Shown here: piece by piece, positions 33,471 to 42,895 of the stretch | How positions within the stretch are numbered: position 1 is the stretch's first letter | How the letters are laid out: each line of letters begins with the position of its first letter | Assembly (NCBI GenBank): GCA_965223835.1 | Contig: CBDCXQ010000001.1 | Coordinates: forward strand, 3,782,001-3,846,000 | Source: CAVYXZ01 sp965223835 | Lineage (GTDB): Bacteria; Chloroflexota; Anaerolineae; Aggregatilineales; Phototrophicaceae | DNA length: 64,000 bases | Direction: 5' to 3' | The notes under the pieces: model-generated | Database searches by the model: none | What the model was told of the DNA's origin: nothing | What the model saw: the letters and a program-made list of their open reading frames with translations, nothing else | Position numbers and translations under genes: made by a program

Positions 33471-33499
33471 TTTTCACCTGGGCGTAAGGGTTTTATAAT
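33471..33499 (+). promoter_or_regulatory. Putative promoter of the molybdoenzyme gene
   Basis: -35 TTTTCA (four of six consensus bases), 17-base spacer, -10 TATAAT, about 55 bases before the start codon. It lies in a 209-bp gap between divergent genes. Confidence 0.55.
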
Positions 33500-33559
33500 A
33501 TTCTTCCTCTAAAGTACAACATGTAAACAACGCTAGGCAAATATTGGGAAGGTCGCCTG

Positions 33560-35230
33560 ATGGAAACCAGTATGCAACAAGGGGTTACAGCCCCACAAAA
33601 TCTTCGCCGAACACCCGGCATTTTACTCGGTGCATTGATTGGCCTGTTATTAACTGCGCCGCTGATTGCCGTTTTTTACCTGGCCGATGCCGTCATTGGC
33701 ACGCCATTTGTGCCGTTCGATATGCTGGACTGGATGGCCCGCAATCTGCCAGGTGGCATCATTACGTTTGGCATCGACATGATGGTCAACGTGATTACCA
33801 CCTTTGAATTAGGTGAAACCTCTTCAGCCGCCAAAACCTCAGAACAGATCATCGCCGTAGCCGGGATGCTGCTGACCGGTGTGGTGGCGTCTGCCGCTTT
33901 CTTTTATGTGCTCAACAGCCGTCGAGAAAAAATCGAGGGGCCAGTGCCAGGACTGCTGTTGGGGCTGGTTATCGGGATACCGGTAGCAATCATTAGCACC
34001 AGCGTCAACTTTACCGCGACCACGCCGCCACTGGTGAACGTGATCTGGATTCTGGCAGGCTTTATGGCCTGGGGGCTGGTGGTACACAATGTTTACAACG
34101 ACCTGTACACCGTCAAATCGAAGACAGACAATAGTGTGACCGAGATGGACCGGCGCTCCTTTCTGATTCGCGTCGGCGGGGCGACCGCGACCATCACCCT
34201 GGTTGGCGCGGGTTTAGGCACATTACTGCGCACATCCGATTCCACCACAACCCAGACCACTGCAACCACCAGCACAACAACGAACGGCGACTCGCAAACC
34301 GTGGCCGAACTGCCCAACGCTGGCGCAGCAGTTGAACCCGCACCCGGCACCCGCCCGGAATTGACACCCGTTGCCGACCACTATCGCATCGACATTAGCT
34401 CACGACCGCCAGAGATCGCCGAAGCCGATTATACGCTGCCCATCTTTGGTGAGGTTGGTAATCAACTCGAGTTAACATTGGACGACCTGCGCAACAATTA
34501 TGAGCCGATGACTCAATACCTGACGCTGGCCTGCATTTCAAACCGCATTGGCGGTGATCTGACCAGTACGCAAAAATGGACGGGCGTCAGCATGAAGACG
34601 TTGCTCGAAGCTGCTGAGCTTTCGGAAAACGCCAAATACCTGCGCATCTTCAGCGCCGATGGCTTTGACGAAACTGTTGATATTGATCTGATTATGCAGG
34701 ATGAGCGGGTAATGCTCACATATGCCTGGGATGATGAACCGCTGCCGGTCCGCAATGGCTTTCCCCTGCGCATCTATATTCCCGACCGCTATGGCATGAA
34801 ACAACCCAAGTGGATTACGGAGATGGAAGTCGTCGAAGAATATGAGGACGGTTACTGGGTGCGCCGAGGTTGGTCAAAAGAAGCCATTATGGTGACCACT
34901 TCAGTGGTTGACGTTGTCGCCGTCGATGATGCCTTTGAAATGGATGGACAAACGTTCGTGCCGGTGGGCGGCATTGCTCATGCCGGTGATCGTTCGATCA
35001 GCAAAGTTGAAGTTCAGGTTGACGATGGTGAATGGGTAGAAGCGCAGTTGCGTGACCCCCTATCGGATAAAACCTGGGTCATCTGGCGCTATGACTGGCC
35101 GCTGTCCGAAGGTAATCATACGTTTGCGGTACGGACTGTTGATGGTGAAGGCGACCCACAGATCGAGACTTCGCGGGGTACACGCCCCGACGGAGCGACC
35201 GGCATTCACTCCCTGCGCCAGAGTGTCTAG
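33560..35230 (+). CDS. Membrane-anchored sulfite oxidase-like molybdopterin oxidoreductase
   Basis: 556 residues. Four membrane segments lie in the first ~175 residues. An internal twin-arginine-like motif, DRRSFL (Asp197 to Leu202), is followed by a hydrophobic stretch. A Thr-rich linker (about 225-255) leads to the oxidoreductase domain at about 275-430: LPIFGEVGNQLELTLDDL, the Mo-binding Cys325 in YLTLACISNRIGG, and FPLRIYIPDRYGMKQPKWI. The last ~100 residues (GIAHAGDRSISKVEVQVDDG) form the Mo-co dimerisation-type beta domain. It probably catalyses an oxidation or reduction outside the membrane. GGAAGG precedes the ATG and a strong terminator follows. Confidence 0.88.
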   Translation: METSMQQGVTAPQNLRRTPGILLGALIGLLLTAPLIAVFYLADAVIGTPFVPFDMLDWMARNLPGGIITFGIDMMVNVITTFELGETSSAAKTSEQIIAVAGMLLTGVVASAAFFYVLNSRREKIEGPVPGLLLGLVIGIPVAIISTSVNFTATTPPLVNVIWILAGFMAWGLVVHNVYNDLYTVKSKTDNSVTEMDRRSFLIRVGGATATITLVGAGLGTLLRTSDSTTTQTTATTSTTTNGDSQTVAELPNAGAAVEPAPGTRPELTPVADHYRIDISSRPPEIAEADYTLPIFGEVGNQLELTLDDLRNNYEPMTQYLTLACISNRIGGDLTSTQKWTGVSMKTLLEAAELSENAKYLRIFSADGFDETVDIDLIMQDERVMLTYAWDDEPLPVRNGFPLRIYIPDRYGMKQPKWITEMEVVEEYEDGYWVRRGWSKEAIMVTTSVVDVVAVDDAFEMDGQTFVPVGGIAHAGDRSISKVEVQVDDGEWVEAQLRDPLSDKTWVIWRYDWPLSEGNHTFAVRTVDGEGDPQIETSRGTRPDGATGIHSLRQSV

Positions 35231-35253
35231 CTCACGCCGACCGGCAAAAGCAA

Positions 35254-35290
35254 ACACCGCTGAATCGATCTATACGTCAGCGGTGTTTTT
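35254..35290 (+). terminator. Intrinsic terminator of the molybdoenzyme gene
   Basis: A perfect 10-bp stem ACACCGCTGA/TCAGCGGTGT with a 13-base loop and a tail TTTTTCTTTT. Its right half overlaps the last codons of the convergent oxidoreductase gene. Confidence 0.9.
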
Positions 35291-36475
35291 CTTTTGTTCA
35301 ACTAACGGGGTCAATTTATGGGGCAACCCGGTCAAATGCTGCTGAATCTGCCGCGTGATAATCTCAGCTTCGACATTAAAATTATACATCGCACCCCGGC
35401 CCTTGTAATAAATGCCGATCAAAAACAGGCCGCGATACCGCTTCACCTGATAGCCTGGATGTGGCGCATAACCGGCATAAACTGGATAGGGTTGTGCTTC
35501 ACGCACCGGCAATCCCTGGCCGTCAATGTCATAATCGACCTTAAGATAATCCAGTGCCGGGCGAAACCCGGTCGCCAGCAGCAACACATCAATGTCCAGA
35601 CGACTACCATCAGATAGCAATACCGCTTGACCATCGAACCCAACCGGTGTGCCTACTGGTTGTACGCGCCCGATGCGCACTGCATTAATGAGTTCTGGGC
35701 CACGAGTGCCCGCCGCCCCGCTCTCCTCGCCGGGACCAGGAACTTTGATGCCATAGCGGCCAGTATCCGCGTAGCTGGCTTGCAATGCTCGTTTTTCCAG
35801 CCAGTGGGTCACGCGATTGGGAAATTTTTCCGCCAGCAGCATCCACCCATGCTTGGGCAACCCGAATGGATAGCGCGGTTTTAAAATTAACCCGGTGCGT
35901 TGCGCCAGATACACCGGCAATTTGACCGTATTCGGTAACGCCGTCGAAATATCAATGCCGCTCGGTCCATTGCCCACCACCATCACCCGCTGACCCACGA
36001 ATGGCTGGGGGCCTCTATAATCACGCGAATGTAAAATCCGCCCGCTAAATTGTTCAATGCCCGGCAATTCCGGCACAAACGGCTTAGAAAAACGCCCGGT
36101 TGCCAGCACCACTGCCGGATACCAGTCCACACCGGTACTGGTTTCAACCCGCCAGCCATCGCCATCGGGTTCAACCCGCATGACTTCAATGCCCAGGTGA
36201 ATATTGAAGTCATATCGATTAACGAAATCGGTCAAATAATCATGATATTGTTGGGCCGACGCAAACAGACCATAATGCAACGGGAACTTTAGCCCCGGCA
36301 TATGCGAGTAAAACCGCGATGTATTCAATCGTAACGACGGATACTGCTGCGCCCAGGTAGATGCAATAACCTCAGCGCGATCAATGACTTTGTAGGAAAT
36401 CCCCGCCTTTTCCAGAAAATAGGCGCTGGCAATCCCCGCCGGACCCGCACCAATCACCAGGACATCAACCGCCAT
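35270..36475 (-). CDS. Flavin-dependent monooxygenase-like NAD(P)/FAD oxidoreductase (CzcO/YUC-type)
   Basis: 401 residues from ATG 36475 (GGAG upstream); a TTG at 36517 would add 14 Pro-rich residues. Two dinucleotide-binding motifs are clear: VLVIGAGPAGIASAYFLEKAG for FAD at the N-terminus and VMVVGNGPSGIDIS for NAD(P)H near residue 165. The ATGFRPALDYL motif near residue 315 is typical of flavin monooxygenases of the CzcO group. The substrate is unknown. It overlaps the end of the TIR-like gene by 11 bases and is the last gene of an operon starting with the copper-type fusion protein. Confidence 0.87.
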   Translation of the reverse strand: MAVDVLVIGAGPAGIASAYFLEKAGISYKVIDRAEVIASTWAQQYPSLRLNTSRFYSHMPGLKFPLHYGLFASAQQYHDYLTDFVNRYDFNIHLGIEVMRVEPDGDGWRVETSTGVDWYPAVVLATGRFSKPFVPELPGIEQFSGRILHSRDYRGPQPFVGQRVMVVGNGPSGIDISTALPNTVKLPVYLAQRTGLILKPRYPFGLPKHGWMLLAEKFPNRVTHWLEKRALQASYADTGRYGIKVPGPGEESGAAGTRGPELINAVRIGRVQPVGTPVGFDGQAVLLSDGSRLDIDVLLLATGFRPALDYLKVDYDIDGQGLPVREAQPYPVYAGYAPHPGYQVKRYRGLFLIGIYYKGRGAMYNFNVEAEIITRQIQQHLTGLPHKLTPLVEQKKNTADV

Positions 36476-37088
36476 TTGCTGAGTCTCCGGCGGCCCGGGC
36501 AGTGGCGGTTGCGGCAACGAAGGGCCGGGCAGTCGGTGCGACGGCTTCTAAGGTTGACGGGAAATTGAGTGCTTCTTCGGTCGTGCGCGGTTGTGCGGCT
36601 TCCATAATCGCACTGCGCGTCTCAACCACCTGGGTCTCAATCGCCTCATATTCCTCAGCCGGGACCATAATGTTCAGCACACCAACTGCATACAGCGCAA
36701 CAATAAAAACAATCAGCGAAACCACCGAGACTATGAGTCCTGTCCGCCGATTCCGCGCAATGGTTTGCGGCGTACGCACTTTGAGATGCAATTCACCAGT
36801 AACGGGTTCATTCAGGCGGGCAGCCAGTTGAGCGGGTTGATAGCCTCGGCTGAAATCCAACGGTTCTAGATGTTCAATCATGCGCGGCAACGCAGTTTCT
36901 GTTGCCAATACCGGAATAACCCGCTGGTTATTTTCGAGCGCAGTGACAATCGCCGCTTCAATGGTGGAGTCGGTGACAGCCGAGGGTGACAAAATGATAA
37001 TTGCGTCATCGGTTACGGCCTCGGTGGTGTCAGCCTCAATTCGCTGCGCCAGTTGCGCATCCGCCGGATGATAAGTGATCGTAGCCAT
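36465..37088 (-). CDS. TIR-like domain protein with one membrane segment
   Basis: 207 residues from ATG 37088 (GAGG upstream). Residues ~1-90 read like a shortened TIR fold: ATITYHPADAQLAQRIEAD, DDAIIILSPSAVTDSTIEAA, NQRVIPVLATETALPRMIEH, LEPLDFSRGYQ. The SPS-x-E-ALE-RVIPVL-IDF order is that of bacterial TIR proteins. The usual N-terminal strand is short, and a catalytic Glu cannot be assigned. One membrane segment follows at about 115-138 (LIVSVVSLIVFIVALYAVGV). The rest is Ala/Thr/Glu-rich and probably extracytoplasmic. It is the middle gene of a three-gene operon. A catalytic NADase role is not supported. Confidence 0.6.
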   Translation of the reverse strand: MATITYHPADAQLAQRIEADTTEAVTDDAIIILSPSAVTDSTIEAAIVTALENNQRVIPVLATETALPRMIEHLEPLDFSRGYQPAQLAARLNEPVTGELHLKVRTPQTIARNRRTGLIVSVVSLIVFIVALYAVGVLNIMVPAEEYEAIETQVVETRSAIMEAAQPRTTEEALNFPSTLEAVAPTARPFVAATATARAAGDSANGG

Positions 37089-37096
37089 GCTAGCCT

Positions 37097-39304
37097 CTAT
37101 GCTAATGTACGGAAATAATTGACAATATGCCAGCGGTTCTCTATGCTGAGGTCGCCAGTACAAGGTGGCAAGTCGCGCCAGCCAGTTTCAGTTGCCCGAA
37201 ATAGGTCTTCATCGCGCATACGCGGCAATCGATCCGTCAGCGCCCGAAAATCAGTTGAGTTTACTTGCCATTGAATGCAATGCTCAGCGTATAACACCGC
37301 ACCCCGTTCCAACGATGCCGCGTCAGGCAAGACGGAATTGATGATTGCTGGTGGCGGGTTCAATTGGGCATTGTAATTCGCCGTCGATTGCTGCACGACG
37401 ATGATGCCGATCCAGATAAACAGCACCGTTCCTAAAACCGCACTCGCGCCAATCGCAATGCTCACCGGACGCCAATCCAGCCAGCGGTAAAAACGCAATA
37501 GCAACGGATAGGCGACCCAGACCACCGCCATCAACAACCCGACGAATGCCAGCAATTGCAACGGGCTGGGGTCAAGCGAATCGGGCACGGCGGCAGCCTC
37601 AGTGATGTCCCATAAAAATGCCACGCGGGTCTTCTCACCTTCTGGCAGGGTAATATCAAGTAATGTCAACCATTGCCCCTCAGTCACAATCTCTGCGCCC
37701 GCTGTGACATGCAGTCCAGCATTCACGACGGGAACCTCGACCCAATTACTGCGCCAATCCTGCGTTGGGGAAACGATTTGCATGGCGACCTGTGCCCTAT
37801 CCACAACCTGTTCCGCCCGCCGCAAGACTGTATCAAACGTATTGACACCCGGCCCACCGGGCGAAATCGTCAGCGAAACCGTCAAATCGTCAATAACCTG
37901 GGTTGCGCTGGGAGCCGCCATAATATCGGACAAAAACACTGGTTCTGGCACCGCCGATGCACTCAGGTTAGCAACACTCACCAGCACCACCAGCGCCAGC
38001 ATGACTTCAACGCGTAGCGTCAAAATCAACCGACCAACGTGCCCAAGACGCTGTTGCCAACGCGCAAATCGCTCTGGATTAGCAGCAATGTGATGGGCCA
38101 GGCCCAGTATCAAAACACTTCCCACCAATGCCAGCTTCACGATCAGCGCGCCGCCCCAGGCCGTTTGCACCAGATCAGTTGGTTGATAAAGCCAGTTGAG
38201 CGCACTATAAATGCCGGTTGCAATCACCAGCACCAGCGCACTGACCGCCAACCTTGAGAAGCGCCGGAGCACAATCAATAATGCCTGTCGCCGATCATCA
38301 CCAGCGTAAGGCTGCAGGGCAACCGGCAGAACCAGTACCAGCGCCGCCAACCCGCCGACCCAGGCCCCAACCGCCAGTGTATGCACCCAATCGACCGCCA
38401 TCGCTACCCAGGGCCAGATCAACGACCCAGCGGCATGGCTCGTGATGCTGAATGCGCCCAACAATAACGCCGCCACCCACACATTGGCCGCCCAGAAGGC
38501 CCGCACGGTTTCCGGGTACTCGTCGCGCCACATCGTACTCAGTAACCAGAAGCCACCGACCAATACCAGCAAAACCATCCGGGCAGTCCACACATCCCCA
38601 AAGCGCGACCCAATGCGGACAACATGCCACAAACCCTGCTCAAAAACCTGCACGACATCGGCGCTGAAGAACACCATCGACTGCTGTACAATGGCGACCA
38701 GATTCCCCACAACGGCGATGGTCAACCCGGCAATCACCAACCGGTTCAAGCGTTGAAGCACACGCGGCGGCAATAATCCTGCCGGATAACGTGGATTGCC
38801 CCATGCCGGCAGCAACACATAACTATAGATCACGAATGCCCCAAACAGCAGCAGCGTCCCCGCCAGCAGCAATATCCGCCAGAAAACCTCCAGCGGAATC
38901 ACCTCATAGCCCGCCTGTTCACTGTCAATGCCGCCCACTTCTTCCCCGACAAAAAAGACGCGGGTTTCGACTACGACATGCCCATCGCTGGCAAACGCCG
39001 GACGCAGATCAACGATGTAGGCACCGTCGGACAAATCAGCCGGAACTTGCAATGTCAGCAACGCCCGATTGTCAGCGTCAACCGCACCCTCCGCCAAAAT
39101 CGCGCCAGTTTGGTCGCGCAGGGTAATCTGGCTGAATTCGGGTTCAAGGTCTTCGCTAAACCAGTATTGCAGGCGGGCCGGGGGGTGGTCCAGCGTAGAC
39201 CGATCATCAGGCACGGAGCGAACGACATAGCCATGCGCCTGTGCCGATTGAATGCCAACCAGCAAACTAATCACGATTAGCAACAGGCAGGAGAATTTAC
39301 GCAT
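37097..39304 (-). CDS. CopC-CopD fusion protein with C-terminal degenerate cytochrome c domain
   Basis: 735 residues. A signal peptide ending SAQA is followed by a CopC-like domain starting HGYVVRSVPDD, with the His at the mature N-terminus and SEDLEPEFSQITL next. Residues ~145-450 carry eight membrane segments of the CopD type. A periplasmic region and two more membrane segments follow. The C-terminal ~70 residues align with a mono-heme cytochrome c (ERGAVLYAEHC ... LPRMRDEDLFRATETGW), but the heme site reads C-I-Q-W-Q, not CxxCH. CopC/CopD proteins bind and import copper. The next gene starts 8 bases downstream. Confidence 0.88.
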   Translation of the reverse strand: MRKFSCLLLIVISLLVGIQSAQAHGYVVRSVPDDRSTLDHPPARLQYWFSEDLEPEFSQITLRDQTGAILAEGAVDADNRALLTLQVPADLSDGAYIVDLRPAFASDGHVVVETRVFFVGEEVGGIDSEQAGYEVIPLEVFWRILLLAGTLLLFGAFVIYSYVLLPAWGNPRYPAGLLPPRVLQRLNRLVIAGLTIAVVGNLVAIVQQSMVFFSADVVQVFEQGLWHVVRIGSRFGDVWTARMVLLVLVGGFWLLSTMWRDEYPETVRAFWAANVWVAALLLGAFSITSHAAGSLIWPWVAMAVDWVHTLAVGAWVGGLAALVLVLPVALQPYAGDDRRQALLIVLRRFSRLAVSALVLVIATGIYSALNWLYQPTDLVQTAWGGALIVKLALVGSVLILGLAHHIAANPERFARWQQRLGHVGRLILTLRVEVMLALVVLVSVANLSASAVPEPVFLSDIMAAPSATQVIDDLTVSLTISPGGPGVNTFDTVLRRAEQVVDRAQVAMQIVSPTQDWRSNWVEVPVVNAGLHVTAGAEIVTEGQWLTLLDITLPEGEKTRVAFLWDITEAAAVPDSLDPSPLQLLAFVGLLMAVVWVAYPLLLRFYRWLDWRPVSIAIGASAVLGTVLFIWIGIIVVQQSTANYNAQLNPPPAIINSVLPDAASLERGAVLYAEHCIQWQVNSTDFRALTDRLPRMRDEDLFRATETGWRDLPPCTGDLSIENRWHIVNYFRTLA

Positions 39305-39382
39305 TCGCAGATTATATTCAATCGTTCTTTTGGCTGAGTGTAACCTACTATAGCAAGTATTGTTCGTTTTTTCACGAGTTAC

Positions 39383-40369
39383 TTAGAGGATGGGTCGCAT
39401 CTCCCCAGCTTGCTGCCCGGTGTGAATATTAAGGGTCAAGGGTTGCAGGCGTTCCAGTTCGGCGGCTTCACTGTCGGAAATATAACCCTGTGCTAACATA
39501 AGCGCCTTTAAAACCGGGATATGCGCCCGTAGATTGCCATCAGATGTTTTGAGCGCGATGCCCACGCCCTTATCGACCACACCCACGCCGATAGCTCCTT
39601 CCGCACCACCTTTAGCGATCAGGTTGCCGTTGGTGGCGATTACCAGTGAGGCGTCCACCCGATTATGCCCGCTGAAAATAGTGGGATATTGCTGCATGGC
39701 CCGCGAAATGCTGCCCAGATCACTGTTTTCATCTCGCGCCGCTGCGCCCAGATTGGCGAACATCTGCGCGATGTTTTTCATCGGAATACCGAACGTTGGC
39801 ACGCCACAACCGTCCAACGCCAGGTGAATATCGCCAACGGACATCCCGGCAAACTCGGCAACGATCTCCCGAATCATCACCTGCACCGGATGTTCCCATT
39901 CGCGATATGAGGAAATGTCCCAGCCCATCACGCGACAGGCCGCCAGCATCCCACTGTGTTTGCCGGAGCAATTGTGCTGCAACACAGAGGGCTGTTCGCC
40001 GCTGAGTAGCAGGGCTTCATAGGCTGGCGCGTCCAGTGGTCGGCCCACGCCACATTGTAATTCATTGGCATCTGCGCCAATTTTTGCCAGAATGCTGCTG
40101 ACGATGCGTGTATGCTCCGGTGTACCGCTATGCGACCCGGCCATCAGCGCCAGTTCTTGCGTCGTAAAGTCGAACTTTCCGGCTGCACCTGACCGCAACG
40201 CCACCAGTGCCTGGAATGGCTTGGTACAGGAACGGAGGTACACGACTGTATCCGCATCACCCGCGCTGTACATCAGGTTGCCAGTTGTGTCAGTAACCGC
40301 GATGTAGCCTCGATGAACGCAATCAACAATCCCACCCCGCAGCACGCGGACCAGTTCGGCATCACGCAT
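39383..40369 (-). CDS. L-asparaginase II family protein (PF06089 type)
   Basis: 328 residues, the normal length for the family. The Ser-Lys pair sits in RSCTKPFQ (Ser47, Lys50), followed by LMAGSHSG (Ser79) and the hallmark NCSGKHSGMLAACR. Known members hydrolyse L-asparagine to aspartate and ammonia. The residue numbering agrees with the serine-lysine arrangement reported for the Rhizobium etli enzymes. It is the last gene of a long leftward run, 13 bases after the sulfatase, and no terminator is obvious behind it. Confidence 0.88.
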   Translation of the reverse strand: MRDAELVRVLRGGIVDCVHRGYIAVTDTTGNLMYSAGDADTVVYLRSCTKPFQALVALRSGAAGKFDFTTQELALMAGSHSGTPEHTRIVSSILAKIGADANELQCGVGRPLDAPAYEALLLSGEQPSVLQHNCSGKHSGMLAACRVMGWDISSYREWEHPVQVMIREIVAEFAGMSVGDIHLALDGCGVPTFGIPMKNIAQMFANLGAAARDENSDLGSISRAMQQYPTIFSGHNRVDASLVIATNGNLIAKGGAEGAIGVGVVDKGVGIALKTSDGNLRAHIPVLKALMLAQGYISDSEAAELERLQPLTLNIHTGQQAGEMRPIL

Positions 40370-40382
40370 TTATTTACGCTCC

Positions 40383-41864
40383 TCACACCGGGTAATCAGG
40401 CAGCGGCACCGGACGAGCATCCTCAGTTTGTATGCTCCAGTTTGCCAACCGCAACCGCAAATCATTGACAATCGCTTGATTGTCGGAGTCGCCAATCACA
40501 TTGGTAAGTTCCCACGGGTCGTTCACCAGATCATACAATTCGTCTTTGTCACCCATTGGGTCATGGACATATTTCCACTCAGCAGTCCGCACCATCTTGC
40601 GGCGGCCTTCGGCTTCGCGCCAGCGCAAGGATTGTAGCAGCGTTTTACGCCCCCAGGGTTGCGGGAGTTTTTCCAACTCTCGCAGGGTAAATGCGGGGCC
40701 ACCTGCACCATATTCGGAGAACGTTGCATCGCGCGGAACAGCATCTGTGACGGTTGGCAGGGGTTGGCCGTGCATAGAGGCTGGAATGTCTATACCTTGC
40801 AGATGCAGCAGCGTCGGCACGATGTCAATCAGATTCGCCATACTCGCGTCGCGTCGCCCCGATGGGATGTGTCCGGGCCATGACACGATCAACGGTACCC
40901 GGGTCAAACAGTCATAAAAAACGCCGCCCTTGCACTGCATGGCATGTTCACCTATAAAGTCGCCGTGATCGGAGCAAAACACGACTATCGTGTTCTCGCG
41001 CAGATTGAGATTCTCAAGTGCATCCAGAATCTGCCCAACTGCATCATCTATGAATTTGACCATCCCATAGTACACGGCCATGACACCGTAAAGTTCGTCC
41101 AGTGGATCGTTTCTTATACCCAGCATCTTGTACAAAATGCGATTGCGCTCCGGCGCAGAATCGTCAAATTCATCGTCGCGCCAGGGCGGTAAGTCAATCC
41201 GCTCTGGGGGGAACAGATCAACATATTGCTGCGGCGCGACCCAGGGTTCGTGCGGGTCAGGGAACGACACCCACAGCGCGAATGGTTCATTTTGATGCTG
41301 TTCCAGGAAACGGACCGTTTGCCCGGCCACCAGTCCGGTGCTGAAGTCCTCTAAGGGGTGCTCCGATGTGCCAAAAGCGAAGCGCGGATTCTGGGGTTGC
41401 AGATCACGCCGAACCTGATGCGCGGCGTTGATTCCCGCCAGCGGACGGAACCAGTCCATACCCTTCGTCGTCGGGTCAGCCGGTAAGCCACCATGACTGA
41501 TCTCACACCAGGTATCAAACAGTGTCAGATCATCGGGGTGTTCAAAACAGTGATTCTTGCCGATCAATCCACAATGATAACCCGCTGCTCGCCACAGCTT
41601 AAAGGCATGAGTCGCATCCGGCGATATGGGGGTTTCATTACGCCGGGAGCCATGCGAATGGGGATATTGTGCGGTCCAGAACGACACCCGGGCGGGCACA
41701 CACAATGGATGTGGCGTGATCGCATGTTCAAATAGCACCCCTCCATTGGCTAACCGTTCCAATTGGGGTGTTTCACAGAAGGTATTGCCATACAGATGGC
41801 TGGCAGTAGCTTTTTGCTGGTCAGTCATGATGACCAGAATATTGGGTTGTTCAGGCACCATCAT
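40383..41864 (-). CDS. Sulfatase (type I, formylglycine-dependent)
   Basis: About 493 residues from ATG 41864; the start could also be the adjacent ATG 41861 or GTG 41870. The metal-binding Asp in VIMTDQQKA (Asp15) and the sulfatase signature HPLCVPARVSFW with Cys55 (the formylglycine residue) are present. VFCSDHGDFIGEH supplies the second metal-binding pair. There is no signal peptide, so it appears cytoplasmic. The pattern is near choline-sulfatase and arylsulfatase groups. It lies 12 bases after the alcohol dehydrogenase gene. Confidence 0.9.
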   Translation of the reverse strand: MMVPEQPNILVIMTDQQKATASHLYGNTFCETPQLERLANGGVLFEHAITPHPLCVPARVSFWTAQYPHSHGSRRNETPISPDATHAFKLWRAAGYHCGLIGKNHCFEHPDDLTLFDTWCEISHGGLPADPTTKGMDWFRPLAGINAAHQVRRDLQPQNPRFAFGTSEHPLEDFSTGLVAGQTVRFLEQHQNEPFALWVSFPDPHEPWVAPQQYVDLFPPERIDLPPWRDDEFDDSAPERNRILYKMLGIRNDPLDELYGVMAVYYGMVKFIDDAVGQILDALENLNLRENTIVVFCSDHGDFIGEHAMQCKGGVFYDCLTRVPLIVSWPGHIPSGRRDASMANLIDIVPTLLHLQGIDIPASMHGQPLPTVTDAVPRDATFSEYGAGGPAFTLRELEKLPQPWGRKTLLQSLRWREAEGRRKMVRTAEWKYVHDPMGDKDELYDLVNDPWELTNVIGDSDNQAIVNDLRLRLANWSIQTEDARPVPLPDYPV

Positions 41865-41876
41865 CCTCACGCAGAT

Positions 41877-42893
41877 TTAGATCTCGACCATTGCTTTGAT
41901 TACCCCATTTGCCGGGTCGAGCCAACCGGGAAACTGCCCGATCATATTATCAAAACTGGATCGATGCGTAATCCAGGGCGTGGTGTCAATCGCGCCCGAT
42001 TCGACATTTTCGATCACCCATTTGAAGTCCGATGCCGTGCCATTACGGCTGCTCATGACCGTCATCTCACGCCGGTGAAATTCTGGATCGTGAAAGATTA
42101 CATCATCTTTGACCAGCCCAACAAACACCAGCTTGCCACCCGCCGCCAGATAATCAAACGAGCGATTCATTGACCCTACATTGCCCGTCGCGTCATAGAC
42201 CTGAGTGGGCATGTCACCGCTGGTAATCTCCGCCAGATGTTCAGTTGGATTGTTCAGCGCATTTACGGCATGTTCCACGCCGAGCTGCTGCTGGGCAAAA
42301 TTGAGGCGTTCCTCGTTCACATCCATAATGATGATTTCTGCACCGCTGGCTTTAGCCGCTTCGACTACTGTCAGGCCAATCGGTCCCGCGCCAATCACCA
42401 GCAAGTATTCGCCAGCATCGGGCTGGGCGCGGCGCACGGCATGAGCGCCAATGACCAGGGTTTCGATCAGCGCCAGTTGATCTACTGAGAGTTGCTCAGA
42501 TTTATGCAATTTGTTCAGTGGCATCTTGATGTATTCGGTCATGCCACCGTCGGTATGCACACCTAATACGCGCAATGACGTGCAACAATTGGTTTTGCCC
42601 CGGCGACAGGCGATGCAGGTCCCACAGTTGAGATAGGGTTCAACTGATACGACGTCGCCAACTTTGAGGTCGAAATCATTCGCGCCAACGTCGGCAATCT
42701 CTACACCCAGTTCATGCCCCAGAATTCGCGGATATTCGATAAACGGCATTTTGCCTTCAAATGCCTTCAAATCCGAACCGCAGATGCCGATCCGCCGCAC
42801 GCGCAGCAATGCTTCACCGGACTCCGCACCAGTGGGTTCCGGTGCAGTAGTCAGCGAAAAATGGCCGGGTTGATCTAACGTAATGGCTTTCAT
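41877..42893 (-). CDS. Zinc-dependent alcohol/polyol dehydrogenase (MDR family)
   Basis: 338 residues. Catalytic zinc ligands: Cys38 in GICGSD and His60-Glu61 in ILGHELG. The structural zinc Cys set is in NCGTCIACRRGKTNC. The Rossmann motif VIGAGPIGLTVVEAA follows near residue 165. The pattern is of the sorbitol/threonine/butanediol dehydrogenase group; substrate is not certain. It starts 2 bases after the E1-beta stop, so expression with the keto-acid or acetoin-type complex is very likely. Confidence 0.9.
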   Translation of the reverse strand: MKAITLDQPGHFSLTTAPEPTGAESGEALLRVRRIGICGSDLKAFEGKMPFIEYPRILGHELGVEIADVGANDFDLKVGDVVSVEPYLNCGTCIACRRGKTNCCTSLRVLGVHTDGGMTEYIKMPLNKLHKSEQLSVDQLALIETLVIGAHAVRRAQPDAGEYLLVIGAGPIGLTVVEAAKASGAEIIIMDVNEERLNFAQQQLGVEHAVNALNNPTEHLAEITSGDMPTQVYDATGNVGSMNRSFDYLAAGGKLVFVGLVKDDVIFHDPEFHRREMTVMSSRNGTASDFKWVIENVESGAIDTTPWITHRSSFDNMIGQFPGWLDPANGVIKAMVEI

Positions 42894-42895
42894 GC

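Noticed and set aside
36465..37088. TIR-like protein as an anti-phage defence gene
   Set aside because: No NADase glutamate can be assigned and the neighbours are copper and flavin enzymes, with no nuclease, STING, Thoeris or CBASS partner.
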